From CAIWHR01 sp963724975 (GTDB taxonomy: Bacteria; Pseudomonadota; Gammaproteobacteria; Burkholderiales; Casimicrobiaceae): a DNA stretch of 64,000 bases. Location: contig CAVRXB010000010.1 in NCBI GenBank assembly GCA_963724975.1, forward strand, positions 62,001-126,000, given 5' to 3'. Shown one piece after another: positions 35,128 through 43,507 of this stretch; the first letter of the stretch is position 1; the number at the start of each line of letters is the position of its first letter. A program made the position numbers and the translations under genes. The notes below the pieces were generated by a model. The model was not told where the DNA came from. It did not search any database and worked only from the letters and a program-made list of their open reading frames with translations.

Positions 35128-37353
35128 ATGGGCACAACGCTTTCCTCGCCCGCTGAAACCGGGGCGCCGCCGGCAATCGAAACGTGGCTCGAATCGTTGC
35201 GCGGCACTTACCCGGATGACGATATCGCGGATTTTCGTGCGGCGCACGCCTATGCACGATCTCTCGCCGTAGATGTGCTGACCGGGGACGGCGAGCCGGT
35301 CGCGCTCCACGCTGCAGGAACAGCGGCGCTCGTCGCGTCGCTCAAGCTCGATGCGGCGACGGTGCGTGCCGCGCTGCTCATCGGCCTGCAGGCTGCCAAA
35401 AAATTCGACGCCGACGAGCTCGCGCAGCGTTTCGGATCGGACGTTGCCGCCCTGGTGGCCGGCGTGGCGCGGATGGACGAGATCCGTGCGGTGCCCGCGA
35501 CCGGCGATGCCGAGGAACGCGCGGCGCAGGCCGAGCGGCTGCGCAAGATGCTGCTTGCGATGGTCGAGGATATTCGCGTCGTGCTGATCAAGCTCGCCGA
35601 GCGTACGCAAGCGCTGCGTCATCTGGTGGCGAGGGACGCGTCGCTGGCGGACGCGCGGGAGCGCGCGGCGCGCGAAGTGCAGGACCTCTTCGCGCCGCTC
35701 GCCAACCGTCTCGGCGTCTGGCAACTGAAGTGGGAGCTCGAGGATCTGAGCCTGCGCGCGCTCGAGCCCCTTGCGTACAAATCGATCGCGAACATGCTGG
35801 ACGAGCGCCGAACCGACCGCGAGCGTTATATCGATAGCGTCATCGGTCTTCTGCGCAACGAGCTCGCCGCCGCGGGCATTCGGGCGGAGGTTACCGGGCG
35901 GCCGAAGCACATCTACAGCATCTGGAACAAGATGCGGCGCAAGGAAGTCGGAATCGACGCGCTCTACGATATCCGTGCCGTACGCATCCTGGTCGACGAT
36001 GTTCGCGACTGTTACGCCGCGCTCGGCGTCGTCCACCACGTCTGGATGCCGCTCCCCGGCGAGTTCGACGATTACATCGCGAAGCCGAAGGCCAACAGCT
36101 ATCGCTCGCTGCACACGGCGGTGATCGGGCCCGAGGGCAAGGCGCTCGAGGTCCAGATCCGCACGGTCGAGATGCACCAGCACTCGGAGTATGGCGTTGC
36201 TGCGCATTGGCGCTACAAGGAAGCCGGACAGAAGGGCGCGCGCCGCGATCCGGCGTTCGAAGACCGGATTGCGTGGCTGCGTCAGGTGCTCGATTGGAAA
36301 GACGACGTCGCGGGAACATCGGAATGGCTGACCGCGTTCCGAACGAGCCTCTTCACCGACACCATTTACGTGCTGACACCGCAGGGCAAGGTGGTCGACT
36401 TGCCGCGCGGGTCGACGCCGGTCGATTTTGCCTACGCCGTACACACGAGCCTCGGCCACCGCTGTCGCGGCGCACGTGTGGACGGTGCGATGGTGCCGCT
36501 CAACACGCTGCTCAAGAACGGCCAGCGGGTCGAGATCATCGCGACCAAGCAGGGCGGACCCTCCCGCGACTGGGTCAATCCGGAGCTCGGTTATGTGACG
36601 AGCCACCGCGCGCGAACCAAGGTCCGGCAATGGTTCAAGGCACAGCATTTGGAGGAGACGTTGGCACATGGGCGCGCGATCGTCGAGCGCGAGCTCGCTC
36701 GGGCCGGCGCGACGGCGGTCAACCTCGATGCGGTCGCCGTGAAAGCCGGGTTCGAGAAATCCGACGATCTTTTTGCAGCTGTGGGGCGCGAAGAGCTCAA
36801 TACGCGGCAGATCCAGACTGCGATCAAGGCGGTCGTGCAGCCGGACGCTCCGAAGGTCGCGGATAACGAGATCGACGCCGGGATGCTGCGCCAGAGCAAG
36901 GCCGCTGGCGCCGGCAGCGGCATCAGCGTTCTCGGGGTTGACCGACTGATGACGGTCCTCGCGCGTTGCTGCAAACCGGCGCCGCCGGATGGGATTGTCG
37001 GTTTCGTCACCCGCGGCAAAGGTGTCACGATCCACCGTGCGAACTGCACGACGGTCGCGCGCCTCCGCGCACGCGAACCCGAGCGCCTGATCACCGCGGC
37101 GTGGGGAGCGCCGCGCGACGAGGTATTCCCGGTAGATGTCGTGCTCGAGGCGGCCGACCGGCAGGGGCTGTTGCGCGACGTCACCGAAGTTTTCTCTCGC
37201 GAGCGCATCAACGTCACCGCCGCCAACACGCTGACGCGCGACATGCGCAGTCGCATGGCGTTCACGCTGGAGGTGAAGAGCCTCGACGCGTTGCAGCGCG
37301 CGTTGGCGCTCGTCCGCGATGTGCGCGGGGTGGTGTCCGCGACGCGCCGATGA
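35128..37353 (+). CDS. relA: GTP pyrophosphokinase RelA
   Basis: 741-residue RSH protein of the stringent response. The N-terminal hydrolase domain is degenerate: where SpoT/Rel enzymes have the HD and ED motifs this reads IGLQAAKKFD, so it is a RelA-type enzyme without hydrolase function. The synthetase domain is intact (DALYDIRAVRIL, ANSYRSLHTAV, LEVQIRT). Then come TGS (YVLTPQGKVVDLPRG), the Cys/His segment (LARCCKPAP, IHRANC) and a C-terminal ACT domain, which read ribosome stalling. No spoT is in the window. The stop is 22 bases from the converging carbonic anhydrase gene. Confidence 0.95.
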   Translation: MGTTLSSPAETGAPPAIETWLESLRGTYPDDDIADFRAAHAYARSLAVDVLTGDGEPVALHAAGTAALVASLKLDAATVRAALLIGLQAAKKFDADELAQRFGSDVAALVAGVARMDEIRAVPATGDAEERAAQAERLRKMLLAMVEDIRVVLIKLAERTQALRHLVARDASLADARERAAREVQDLFAPLANRLGVWQLKWELEDLSLRALEPLAYKSIANMLDERRTDRERYIDSVIGLLRNELAAAGIRAEVTGRPKHIYSIWNKMRRKEVGIDALYDIRAVRILVDDVRDCYAALGVVHHVWMPLPGEFDDYIAKPKANSYRSLHTAVIGPEGKALEVQIRTVEMHQHSEYGVAAHWRYKEAGQKGARRDPAFEDRIAWLRQVLDWKDDVAGTSEWLTAFRTSLFTDTIYVLTPQGKVVDLPRGSTPVDFAYAVHTSLGHRCRGARVDGAMVPLNTLLKNGQRVEIIATKQGGPSRDWVNPELGYVTSHRARTKVRQWFKAQHLEETLAHGRAIVERELARAGATAVNLDAVAVKAGFEKSDDLFAAVGREELNTRQIQTAIKAVVQPDAPKVADNEIDAGMLRQSKAAGAGSGISVLGVDRLMTVLARCCKPAPPDGIVGFVTRGKGVTIHRANCTTVARLRAREPERLITAAWGAPRDEVFPVDVVLEAADRQGLLRDVTEVFSRERINVTAANTLTRDMRSRMAFTLEVKSLDALQRALALVRDVRGVVSATRR

Positions 37354-37375
37354 ATCGCGGCGAAAAAGGGAAGAA

Positions 37376-38035
37376 TCAGTCGGCGGCAGGGTTATCCAGC
37401 CCCGCAATCGCTTTCGGATACATCGCAGCGAGCTCGGCTGGCGAAGCGACTTCGAGACCGAGGTCGCGCACGAGCCCGTTCTGCAGCCGATAGATCCATG
37501 CATGCATCGTCAGCGGCTGGCCCCGCCGCCACGCATCCTGCACGACGGTCGTGCGCGCAACGTGCACGCTCTGCTCGATCACATTGAGCTCGCAGAGCCG
37601 GTCGACGCGCGCGGACTCATCCGCAATCCTGTCGAGGTGCGCCGCGTGCAGCGTCGCGACGTCCTGCACGTGGCGGAGCCAGTTATCGATAAGGCCAAGC
37701 GGCCTTCCGGCGTAGGCTGCATGCACGCCGCCGCACCCGTAGTGACCGACGATGATCACGTGCTCGACCTTGAGCGCTTCCACTGCGTATTGCAGCACCG
37801 ACAGGCAATTGAGGTCGGTATGGACGACGACATTGGCGACGTTGCGATGGACAAAAATTTCGCCCGGCTTGAGATCCGTGATGTCGGTCGCCGGCACGCG
37901 ACTGTCCGAGCATCCGATCCACAGATAACGAGGCGCCTGCTGTTCGGCCAGTTCCACGAAAAAGTCCGGATGATGGACGCGCAGCCGCGCCGCCCATGCG
38001 CGGTTGCGTTCGAGCAAGTGCTTGAGCGATGACAT
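37376..38035 (-). CDS. can: Beta-class carbonic anhydrase
   Basis: 219-residue zinc enzyme interconverting CO2 and bicarbonate in the cytoplasm. Zinc ligands are clear: CSDSR near residue 42 (Cys with the Asp-Arg dyad) and HYGCGGV near 98 (His and Cys). FVHRNVANVV is the family's active-site strand. It lies 23 bases after the chrA stop on the same strand, so it may be co-transcribed with the chromate genes. Bicarbonate also feeds CarAB, but no regulatory link is visible. Confidence 0.95.
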   Translation of the reverse strand: MSSLKHLLERNRAWAARLRVHHPDFFVELAEQQAPRYLWIGCSDSRVPATDITDLKPGEIFVHRNVANVVVHTDLNCLSVLQYAVEALKVEHVIIVGHYGCGGVHAAYAGRPLGLIDNWLRHVQDVATLHAAHLDRIADESARVDRLCELNVIEQSVHVARTTVVQDAWRRGQPLTMHAWIYRLQNGLVRDLGLEVASPAELAAMYPKAIAGLDNPAAD

Positions 38036-38058
38036 GGGGCAGCTTCTTTATCGGATCG

Positions 38059-39423
38059 TCAGGATAACGGAACCAGCAGCAGGCGCACCGCGAGGCCGGC
38101 AGCGCCGCACGCGAAGATCACGGGAATAACGCCCGCCTTGAAGCGGAACAGAGCGAGCGCGGCGGCAACGCCAATGCCAAGTCCCGCGACGTCGATTCCG
38201 CGCAATGCGGCGCCGGCGTCATAGCCCCGCGGCCAGAACACGTGCCACGCAAAGAATAACGCGAGGTTGACGATCACGCCGACGACCGCTGCGGTGATCG
38301 CGGAGAGCGGCGCAGTAAAGCGCAGCTGGCCGTGCGTCGTCTCGATCATGGGCCCGCCGGCCAAAACAAAGAGGAATGATGGCAGGAACGTGAAGAAGGT
38401 GGCGACGCACGCGCCCGTGATTCCCGCCAACGCGAGCGGTTCCGCGCCGAAGATCGCCTTGCTCCAGCCGCCGACGAAGCCGACGAAGGCCACGACCATG
38501 ATGAGCGGCCCCGGCGTGGTCTCACCGAGCGCGAGACCATCGATCATCTGCACCGGCGTGAGCCAGGCATGACTTTCGACGGCGCCCTGGTAGACATACG
38601 GCAGCACCGCATAGGCGCCGCCGAACGTCAACAAAGCTGCTTTTGTGAAGAACACGCCCATTTGCGTCAATGTCGAGTCCCTTCCGAATGCTCCGATCAG
38701 GAGCGCCATGACCAAGGCCCATAGGCCGATTGAAATGGCAACGACCAGCACAAAGCGCGACCAGTGGAAATGCGCGTGCGGCGGCGTCGGCGTGTCGTCA
38801 TCGATCACGGCGGGCGGGTGCGCGCCATCCTTTGCATTGTGGCCGGCGCCGACAGCGAATTCCCCCGGTGCGACACGTCCGCCGAGATAGCCGATGAAAC
38901 CCGCGCCGAGCACGATCGCGGGGAACGGTACCGAGAATGCGAATATCGCGACGAATGCCGCCGCGGCGATGGCCCACAGCGTCGGGCGTTTCAGCGCGCG
39001 CGTGCCGATCCGCCATGCTGCATGCAGCACGATCGCGACCACGGCGGGCTTGATGCCATAGAGAATTCCCGCCACCGCCGGCACTTCGCCATAGGCCATG
39101 TAGAGCCAGGTCAGGGCGATCAGGATGACGAGCGACGGCAAGACGAATAGTCCGCCCGCAACGATCCCGCCCCACGTGCGGTGCATGAGCCAGCCGATGT
39201 ACGTCGCGAGCTGCTGCGCCTCGGGTCCCGGGAGCACCATGCAGTAGTTGAGCGCATGTAGGAAGCGGCGCTCGGAGATCCATCGTTTCGTGTCGACGAG
39301 ATCGTGATGCATGATCGCGATCTGTCCGGCAGGGCCGCCGAAGCTCACGAAACCGAGCTTCAGCCAGTAGCGGAACGCTTCGGCGCGCGTCGGAACGCGC
39401 GGCGCTTTGTCAATGTCGTTCAC
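38059..39423 (-). CDS. chrA: Chromate transporter ChrA
   Basis: 454-residue long-chain (two-domain) CHR protein that exports chromate across the inner membrane. Each half has the CHR pattern: LKLGFVSFGGPAGQIA with NYCMVLPGPEAQQLATYIG, and FTKAALLTFGGAYAVLPYV with GLALGETTPGPLIM. About twelve hydrophobic spans are seen, with a His-rich linker near 225 (HAHFHW). The start is a GTG at 39423 overlapping the stop of the ChrB-like gene by four bases (GTGA), so its translation probably depends on ribosomes finishing that gene. Confidence 0.94.
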   Translation of the reverse strand: MNDIDKAPRVPTRAEAFRYWLKLGFVSFGGPAGQIAIMHHDLVDTKRWISERRFLHALNYCMVLPGPEAQQLATYIGWLMHRTWGGIVAGGLFVLPSLVILIALTWLYMAYGEVPAVAGILYGIKPAVVAIVLHAAWRIGTRALKRPTLWAIAAAAFVAIFAFSVPFPAIVLGAGFIGYLGGRVAPGEFAVGAGHNAKDGAHPPAVIDDDTPTPPHAHFHWSRFVLVVAISIGLWALVMALLIGAFGRDSTLTQMGVFFTKAALLTFGGAYAVLPYVYQGAVESHAWLTPVQMIDGLALGETTPGPLIMVVAFVGFVGGWSKAIFGAEPLALAGITGACVATFFTFLPSFLFVLAGGPMIETTHGQLRFTAPLSAITAAVVGVIVNLALFFAWHVFWPRGYDAGAALRGIDVAGLGIGVAAALALFRFKAGVIPVIFACGAAGLAVRLLLVPLS

Positions 39424-40227
39424 CCGTGCACCGGAACTCTCGCCGCATTAGCAGCGGTGACAGAGGCGGCGATTTGCGTTTCGCGACACCATTCGTAGAG
39501 CGCGTCGTAAACGAGCATTCCCCATTTCAGCATTTCATGATCGTCGGTGAACATTCGCGAGAGCCCGCGCGACACGGCGAGCAATCCAGCGGCCTGCGGA
39601 GCAAGATCGAGTGCTGCCGTGTCGGCGCCGCGGACGACGGCTGCGAGCTGCGTGAGCGCGGGATGAGCAAGCTCGTGGCGCCGGATGAATGCATCGAAGC
39701 TGCATTCCGGTCCCGCGTGTCCGTACGGCACCTCGGGGATGTCGTACGCGGTCGCGTTGTTGGCGTCCGCGAACGCCTGCACGTCGGACTTCGGCACATA
39801 AAAGAACTCCGCCGTCGGATCGATGAAGCGGCGGACGAGCCAAGGGCACGCGATGCGATCGATCTTGGGCCGCTCGCGCGTCACCCAGCGGGTCGGCGCC
39901 ACGTGCGGTTTCGTCGGATGACCTTCGGCGCGCCACTGCTCGAGCCCACCGGTCAGGTAATGCGCTTGGAAGCCATGCGCGCGCAGTGCCTCCGCCGCAT
40001 CCTTGCCGACCTCGTGGCCGCGTACGCAATAGACGACGACCGTGCCACGGCTCCAATGCGCCGGCCCAGTCATCGACCACTTCAGGCAAGCGCCGGAGGG
40101 CGCCCGGGATCACGTCTGGATCGCGGTCGAACGCCGTTTGTCGCCGCACGTCGACCAGCGTCGGCGGCGGAAAGTCCGCGAGGTGTTGAGACAGTTCAAG
40201 GGAAGTGATGGCCGCATCCAATGTCAT
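39420..40227 (-). pseudogene. chrB: Rhodanese-ChrB fusion gene interrupted by a frameshift
   Basis: Translation should start at 40227 (MTLDAAITS): AGGAGG lies 6 bases before that ATG. This frame encodes a rhodanese N-half (PTLVDVRRQTAFDRDP, then VVDDWAGALEPWH). Near 40041 the sense continues one base out of frame, with VVVYCVRGHEVGKD, the rhodanese active-site Cys loop, then the ChrB domain (WVTRERPKIDRIACPWLVRR and PECSFDAF). A +1 shift joins the two smoothly. The downstream part alone could start at 40073 and give 217 residues without a full rhodanese. Sequencing error, programmed shift and true mutation cannot be told apart. ChrB regulates or assists chromate resistance. Confidence 0.75.
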
Positions 40228-40323
40228 TTCGTGCCTCCTGTCGCATGAGCGACAACGAAGCAGAACTTGGATGGCGCAACTGGCCAGCGATGCGGCGGGG
40301 CGTCTGCGAAGGCCCTGGTTCAA

Positions 40324-40353
40324 ATCTTAGCGAAAACAGGGGCGAATCGTCAA
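40324..40353 (-). promoter_or_regulatory. Predicted promoter of the rhodanese-chrB-chrA genes
   Basis: On the minus strand: -35 box TTGACG (40353-40348), 18-base spacer, -10 box TAAGAT (40329-40324). It lies in the 144-base gap after moeA and about 100 bases before the start codon at 40227, so the chromate genes can be expressed separately from the molybdenum cofactor genes. Confidence 0.5.
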
Positions 40354-40371
40354 CGTCGAGGGGACGCTGCG

Positions 40372-41649
40372 TCAGATCAATCCTTCGAGCAGCTGGACGT
40401 CGACCAACTCGCCTGTGGCGATGTTCCCCGTTTCCGGCGGGAGCACGACAAAGCAATTGGCGCGCGACATCGACGACAGAATGCCCGAGCCCTGGTCGCC
40501 GGTCGTGCGCACGGTCCAGGCACCCGCGCCGTCCTGCGCGAGGATTGCGCGCTGGAACTCGGTGCGCCCGGGAATCTTGCGGATGGGCGCGGCAAGCGGC
40601 ACCTTGAACGTCGCCAGGGGGGCGATGGCGCGTTGTCCCTGCAGGATCTTGAGCGCGTCCTGCACGAATTCGTGGAAGGTCACCATCACCGATACGGGAT
40701 TACCGGGGAGGCCGAAGAAGTGCGCGCCACCGATCCGCCCATAGGCTAGCGGCCGGCCCGGTTTCATCGCGATCTTCCAGAACAGCACTTCGCCCAATTT
40801 ATCCATCAGTGGCTTGACGAAATCCGCCTCGCCGACCGATACCCCGCCCGATGTGATAACGACATCCGCGCATTCCGCCGCGCTTGCGAACGCACGCTCG
40901 AGCGCGTCGGGGACGTCGGGCACGACCCCCATGTCGATCGCATCGCAGTTAAGGCGCGACAGCATCCCGTAGAGCGTGTATCGGTTGCTGTCATAGATCT
41001 CGCCGGCTGCGAGCGGCGTGCCGATCGACTTCAATTCGTCGCCGGTCGAGAAATACGCGACGCGCAACTTACGGAAAACGGTGACCTCGCCGATGCCAAG
41101 CGATGCGAGCATGCCAAGCTCGGCGGGGCGCACGTACTGGCCGGCTTCGAACACGACTTGGCCGCGCTTCAAGTCCTCGCCGGCGAAGCGGCGGTTCTGG
41201 CCCAGCTTCGTTACCGCACCCGCCGCGACGCGCACGCGATCGCCGTCCACCACCGCACGCTCCTGCATCACGACAGAGTCCGCACCTTTCGGCATCACGC
41301 CGCCCGTGAAAATCCGCACGCACTGGCCTTCGCCAACCGTCGCCGTCGATGGCTTTCCCGCGAACGACTCGCCGATCCGCGTCAGCACTGTCTCGCCGTC
41401 GCCAGCGAGATCCGCGAAGCGCACCGCGTAGCCGTCCATCGCCGAGTTGTCGTGGCCGGGAACGTCATGCGGCGAGACAACATCGTTGGCAAGAACGCGA
41501 TGCAGCGCCTGCCGTACCTGGACGCGCTCGGTCGAAGTGACAGGCTTCAGAAATGTCCGGATCAACGCTCGTGCGCGCTCCACGGGCATCGAATTCGGAT
41601 CGTAATCGTCGGCGCAGGAGGCTTCGAGCAAGGTCTTCGGTGCGTTCAT
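40372..41649 (-). CDS. moeA: Molybdopterin molybdotransferase MoeA
   Basis: Inserts molybdate into adenylylated molybdopterin to make active Mo cofactor. The 425-residue protein has the MoeA pattern: DVPGHDNSAMDGYAV near residue 65, RIFTGGVMPKGADSVV near 110, the MogA-like domain with STGDEL, TSGGVSVGEADFVK near 270, MKPGRPLAYG and FGLPGNPVSVMVTF near 310. It is the last gene of a minus-strand cofactor cluster beginning with moaA and starts 27 bases after mobA. Confidence 0.95.
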   Translation of the reverse strand: MNAPKTLLEASCADDYDPNSMPVERARALIRTFLKPVTSTERVQVRQALHRVLANDVVSPHDVPGHDNSAMDGYAVRFADLAGDGETVLTRIGESFAGKPSTATVGEGQCVRIFTGGVMPKGADSVVMQERAVVDGDRVRVAAGAVTKLGQNRRFAGEDLKRGQVVFEAGQYVRPAELGMLASLGIGEVTVFRKLRVAYFSTGDELKSIGTPLAAGEIYDSNRYTLYGMLSRLNCDAIDMGVVPDVPDALERAFASAAECADVVITSGGVSVGEADFVKPLMDKLGEVLFWKIAMKPGRPLAYGRIGGAHFFGLPGNPVSVMVTFHEFVQDALKILQGQRAIAPLATFKVPLAAPIRKIPGRTEFQRAILAQDGAGAWTVRTTGDQGSGILSSMSRANCFVVLPPETGNIATGELVDVQLLEGLI

Positions 41650-41676
41650 GCAAAGGCTCCGGACGGCGGGAAGGAA

Positions 41677-42264
41677 TCAGCTCCGAGCTGCGGCTGCGAG
41701 TTCGTCGGTCGTATTGATGTTGCGGAAGGCGTCGCTCTCGTCGTCGAACGCGACTTCGACGATCGACAGCGTCGCATACCAAGCGTCGATCTTGCGCCCG
41801 CCCGTTTCGAGGAAGGCGGCAAGGTGCGGCAGCACGTCGCGGCGGACGAGACAAAAGACAGGATGCGGCTGGTCGAAGGTCTTCGCGACGGCAAGCTGCG
41901 CACGAGCGGCTTCGAGCCCGCGCGCAAGGCGCGCCACCAGATCGAGCGGCAGAAACGGGGAATCGCAGGGGACGGTGACCACGTGCCGGCGCGTCGCGCG
42001 CGTCATGCCGGCATGCAGTCCCGCGAGCGGACCCGCGAAGCCGCCGACGGCGTCCGGCACGACGGGCAGTCCGAATCCGCCGTAGCGGTCCAGGTTCTGG
42101 TTGGCGTTGATCAGAACGTCCGCGACCTGCGGGGCGAGCCGGGCGAGCACGTGCGCGATCATCGGCCTGCCTTCGAGCTCGACCCATCCTTTGTCGACAC
42201 CGCCCATCCGCCGGCCCTGGCCGCCGGCGAGCACGATGCCTGTGATCTCCGCCGCAGGGATCAC
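41677..42264 (-). CDS. mobA: Molybdenum cofactor guanylyltransferase MobA
   Basis: Attaches GMP to Mo-molybdopterin to give the guanine dinucleotide (MGD) form needed by formate dehydrogenase. The 195-residue protein opens with the nucleotidyltransferase signature VLAGGQGRRMGGVDKG, followed by LINANQN near 60 and the metal-binding VPCDSPFLP near 100. The start is a GTG at 42264, overlapping the stop of the GFA gene by four bases (GTGA). Its presence here fits the bis-MGD enzyme encoded divergently. Confidence 0.93.
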   Translation of the reverse strand: MIPAAEITGIVLAGGQGRRMGGVDKGWVELEGRPMIAHVLARLAPQVADVLINANQNLDRYGGFGLPVVPDAVGGFAGPLAGLHAGMTRATRRHVVTVPCDSPFLPLDLVARLARGLEAARAQLAVAKTFDQPHPVFCLVRRDVLPHLAAFLETGGRKIDAWYATLSIVEVAFDDESDAFRNINTTDELAAAARS

Positions 42265-42668
42265 GACTTCGGCGGTTCCCGCAGCTCGGGCAGCCAGCCG
42301 GCGTGTTCTTTGTAGAACGCATGGCCCTCCGGCGCCCGATCCACCGGGTCGTCGAACGCGGCGAGCGCGACATGCGTCTCGCCCGGCCACTTCGCGCCCT
42401 CGAAGAACAGCTTGGTGCCGCACACGCGGCAGAACTTGCGGAACGTGCCGGGCGTCGATTCGTGCACCGCGATGTCCTCCTCGCCGCCGGTGATGTCGAC
42501 CTGCGGCGACATGAAACCGACCCAGGTGACGAACGCGGCGCTGTGGGCGCGGCGGCAGCTTTCGCAGTGGCAATGAGCAACGAACCGGGACGGAAAGCGG
42601 GCGACGAAGCACACCCGGCCGCACATGCAGCGGCCGCGGGCTTCGCCAGCGCTGCGGCTGATGGTCAT
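42261..42668 (-). CDS. GFA family (CENP-V/Gfa) zinc-binding protein
   Basis: 135-residue protein of the glutathione-dependent formaldehyde-activating enzyme family. The zinc-binding cysteines are clear: CMCGRVCF near residue 14, CHCESCRRA near 33 and CRVCGTK near 80. Many members are called S-(hydroxymethyl)glutathione synthase, but few have been tested. It overlaps fdhD by four bases (ATGA) and mobA by four (GTGA), so it is fixed within the molybdenum/formate operon. A formaldehyde or formate link is tempting but inferred. Confidence 0.85.
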   Translation of the reverse strand: MTISRSAGEARGRCMCGRVCFVARFPSRFVAHCHCESCRRAHSAAFVTWVGFMSPQVDITGGEEDIAVHESTPGTFRKFCRVCGTKLFFEGAKWPGETHVALAAFDDPVDRAPEGHAFYKEHAGWLPELREPPKS

Positions 42669-43507
42669 GCGGACGCGGCGCGAAAACGCTCCGCGCCGGT
42701 GAAAAGGAGGAAGTGCTTGTTCGTGGCGCGGCCGATCATCGTGATGCCCACCTTCTGCGCGATCTCGAAGCCCATCTGCGTCAGGCCCGAGCGTGACACC
42801 AGGAACGGAATCCCCATCTGCGCGGCCTTGATCACCATTTCGGACGTGAGCCGTCCGGTCGTGTAGAAAATCTTGTCGCCTCCATCGATGCGGTCGAGCC
42901 ACATACGGCCGGCGATCGCGTCGACCGCGTTGTGGCGACCGACATCCTCGACGAACATCAGGATTTCGGAGGTCGACGGCGCGTTGGTCGCGAGCGCGCA
43001 GCCGTGGACAGCGCCCGCCTGCTTGTAGATCGTCTCGTGCACCCGTACGCGGTCGAGCAGCGCGTAGAGCGTCGCCTGCGTCAGCGTCGCTCCGGGCGCC
43101 AAGCGCACCTCCTCGATCTCTTCCATCAGGTCGCCGAACACGGTGCCCTGACCGCAGCCGGAGGTCGTCGTGCGTTTGCTCGTCTTGGCTTCGAGGTCGG
43201 CGAGACCATTTCGCGTGGTGACTGCGACCGCGTTGACGTCCCAGTCGACCTGGACGGACACGATGTCCTCGATGCGATCGACGAGGCGCTGGTTGCGCAG
43301 CCAGCCGATGGCAAGCGCCTCTGGCGCCGCGCCGAGCGTCATGATCGTGAGGACCTCCCGCTTGTCGACATAGAGCGTGAGCGGGTGCTCTCCGGCGATC
43401 GGCGTGGCGCGCACCGCGCCGGTCTCGTCAACCGCGTCGACCGTGAACGTTGAAGGCCGTGCCGCGTTGCTCAACAGCGGCCGATAAAAGGTATCGAGCG
43501 CGTTCAT
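42665..43507 (-). CDS. fdhD: Formate dehydrogenase accessory sulfurtransferase FdhD
   Basis: Transfers sulfur from a cysteine desulfurase to the Mo-bis-MGD cofactor, required for formate dehydrogenase activity. The 280-residue protein has EHPLTLYVD near 45, RHNAVDAIAG near 200, FYTTGRLTSEMV and SRSGLTQMG. The mobile-loop cysteine motif reads SGCGQGTVFG: one Cys is present, but the second Cys of the common CxxC arrangement is Gln/Gly, a variant also seen in some relatives. The start at 43507 overlaps the DUF2461 stop (ATGA). It serves the divergent formate dehydrogenase genes. Confidence 0.93.
   Translation of the reverse strand: MNALDTFYRPLLSNAARPSTFTVDAVDETGAVRATPIAGEHPLTLYVDKREVLTIMTLGAAPEALAIGWLRNQRLVDRIEDIVSVQVDWDVNAVAVTTRNGLADLEAKTSKRTTTSGCGQGTVFGDLMEEIEEVRLAPGATLTQATLYALLDRVRVHETIYKQAGAVHGCALATNAPSTSEILMFVEDVGRHNAVDAIAGRMWLDRIDGGDKIFYTTGRLTSEMVIKAAQMGIPFLVSRSGLTQMGFEIAQKVGITMIGRATNKHFLLFTGAERFRAASA

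Noticed and set aside
34975..37503. Long open frame antisense to relA
   Set aside because: Shadow of relA; low-complexity basic translation and no start signal.
39420..40073. ChrB-like frame starting at 40073 as an independent intact gene
   Set aside because: It would begin inside the rhodanese domain without a ribosome site, whereas a strong site exists at 40227 in the other frame; a frameshifted fusion explains both.
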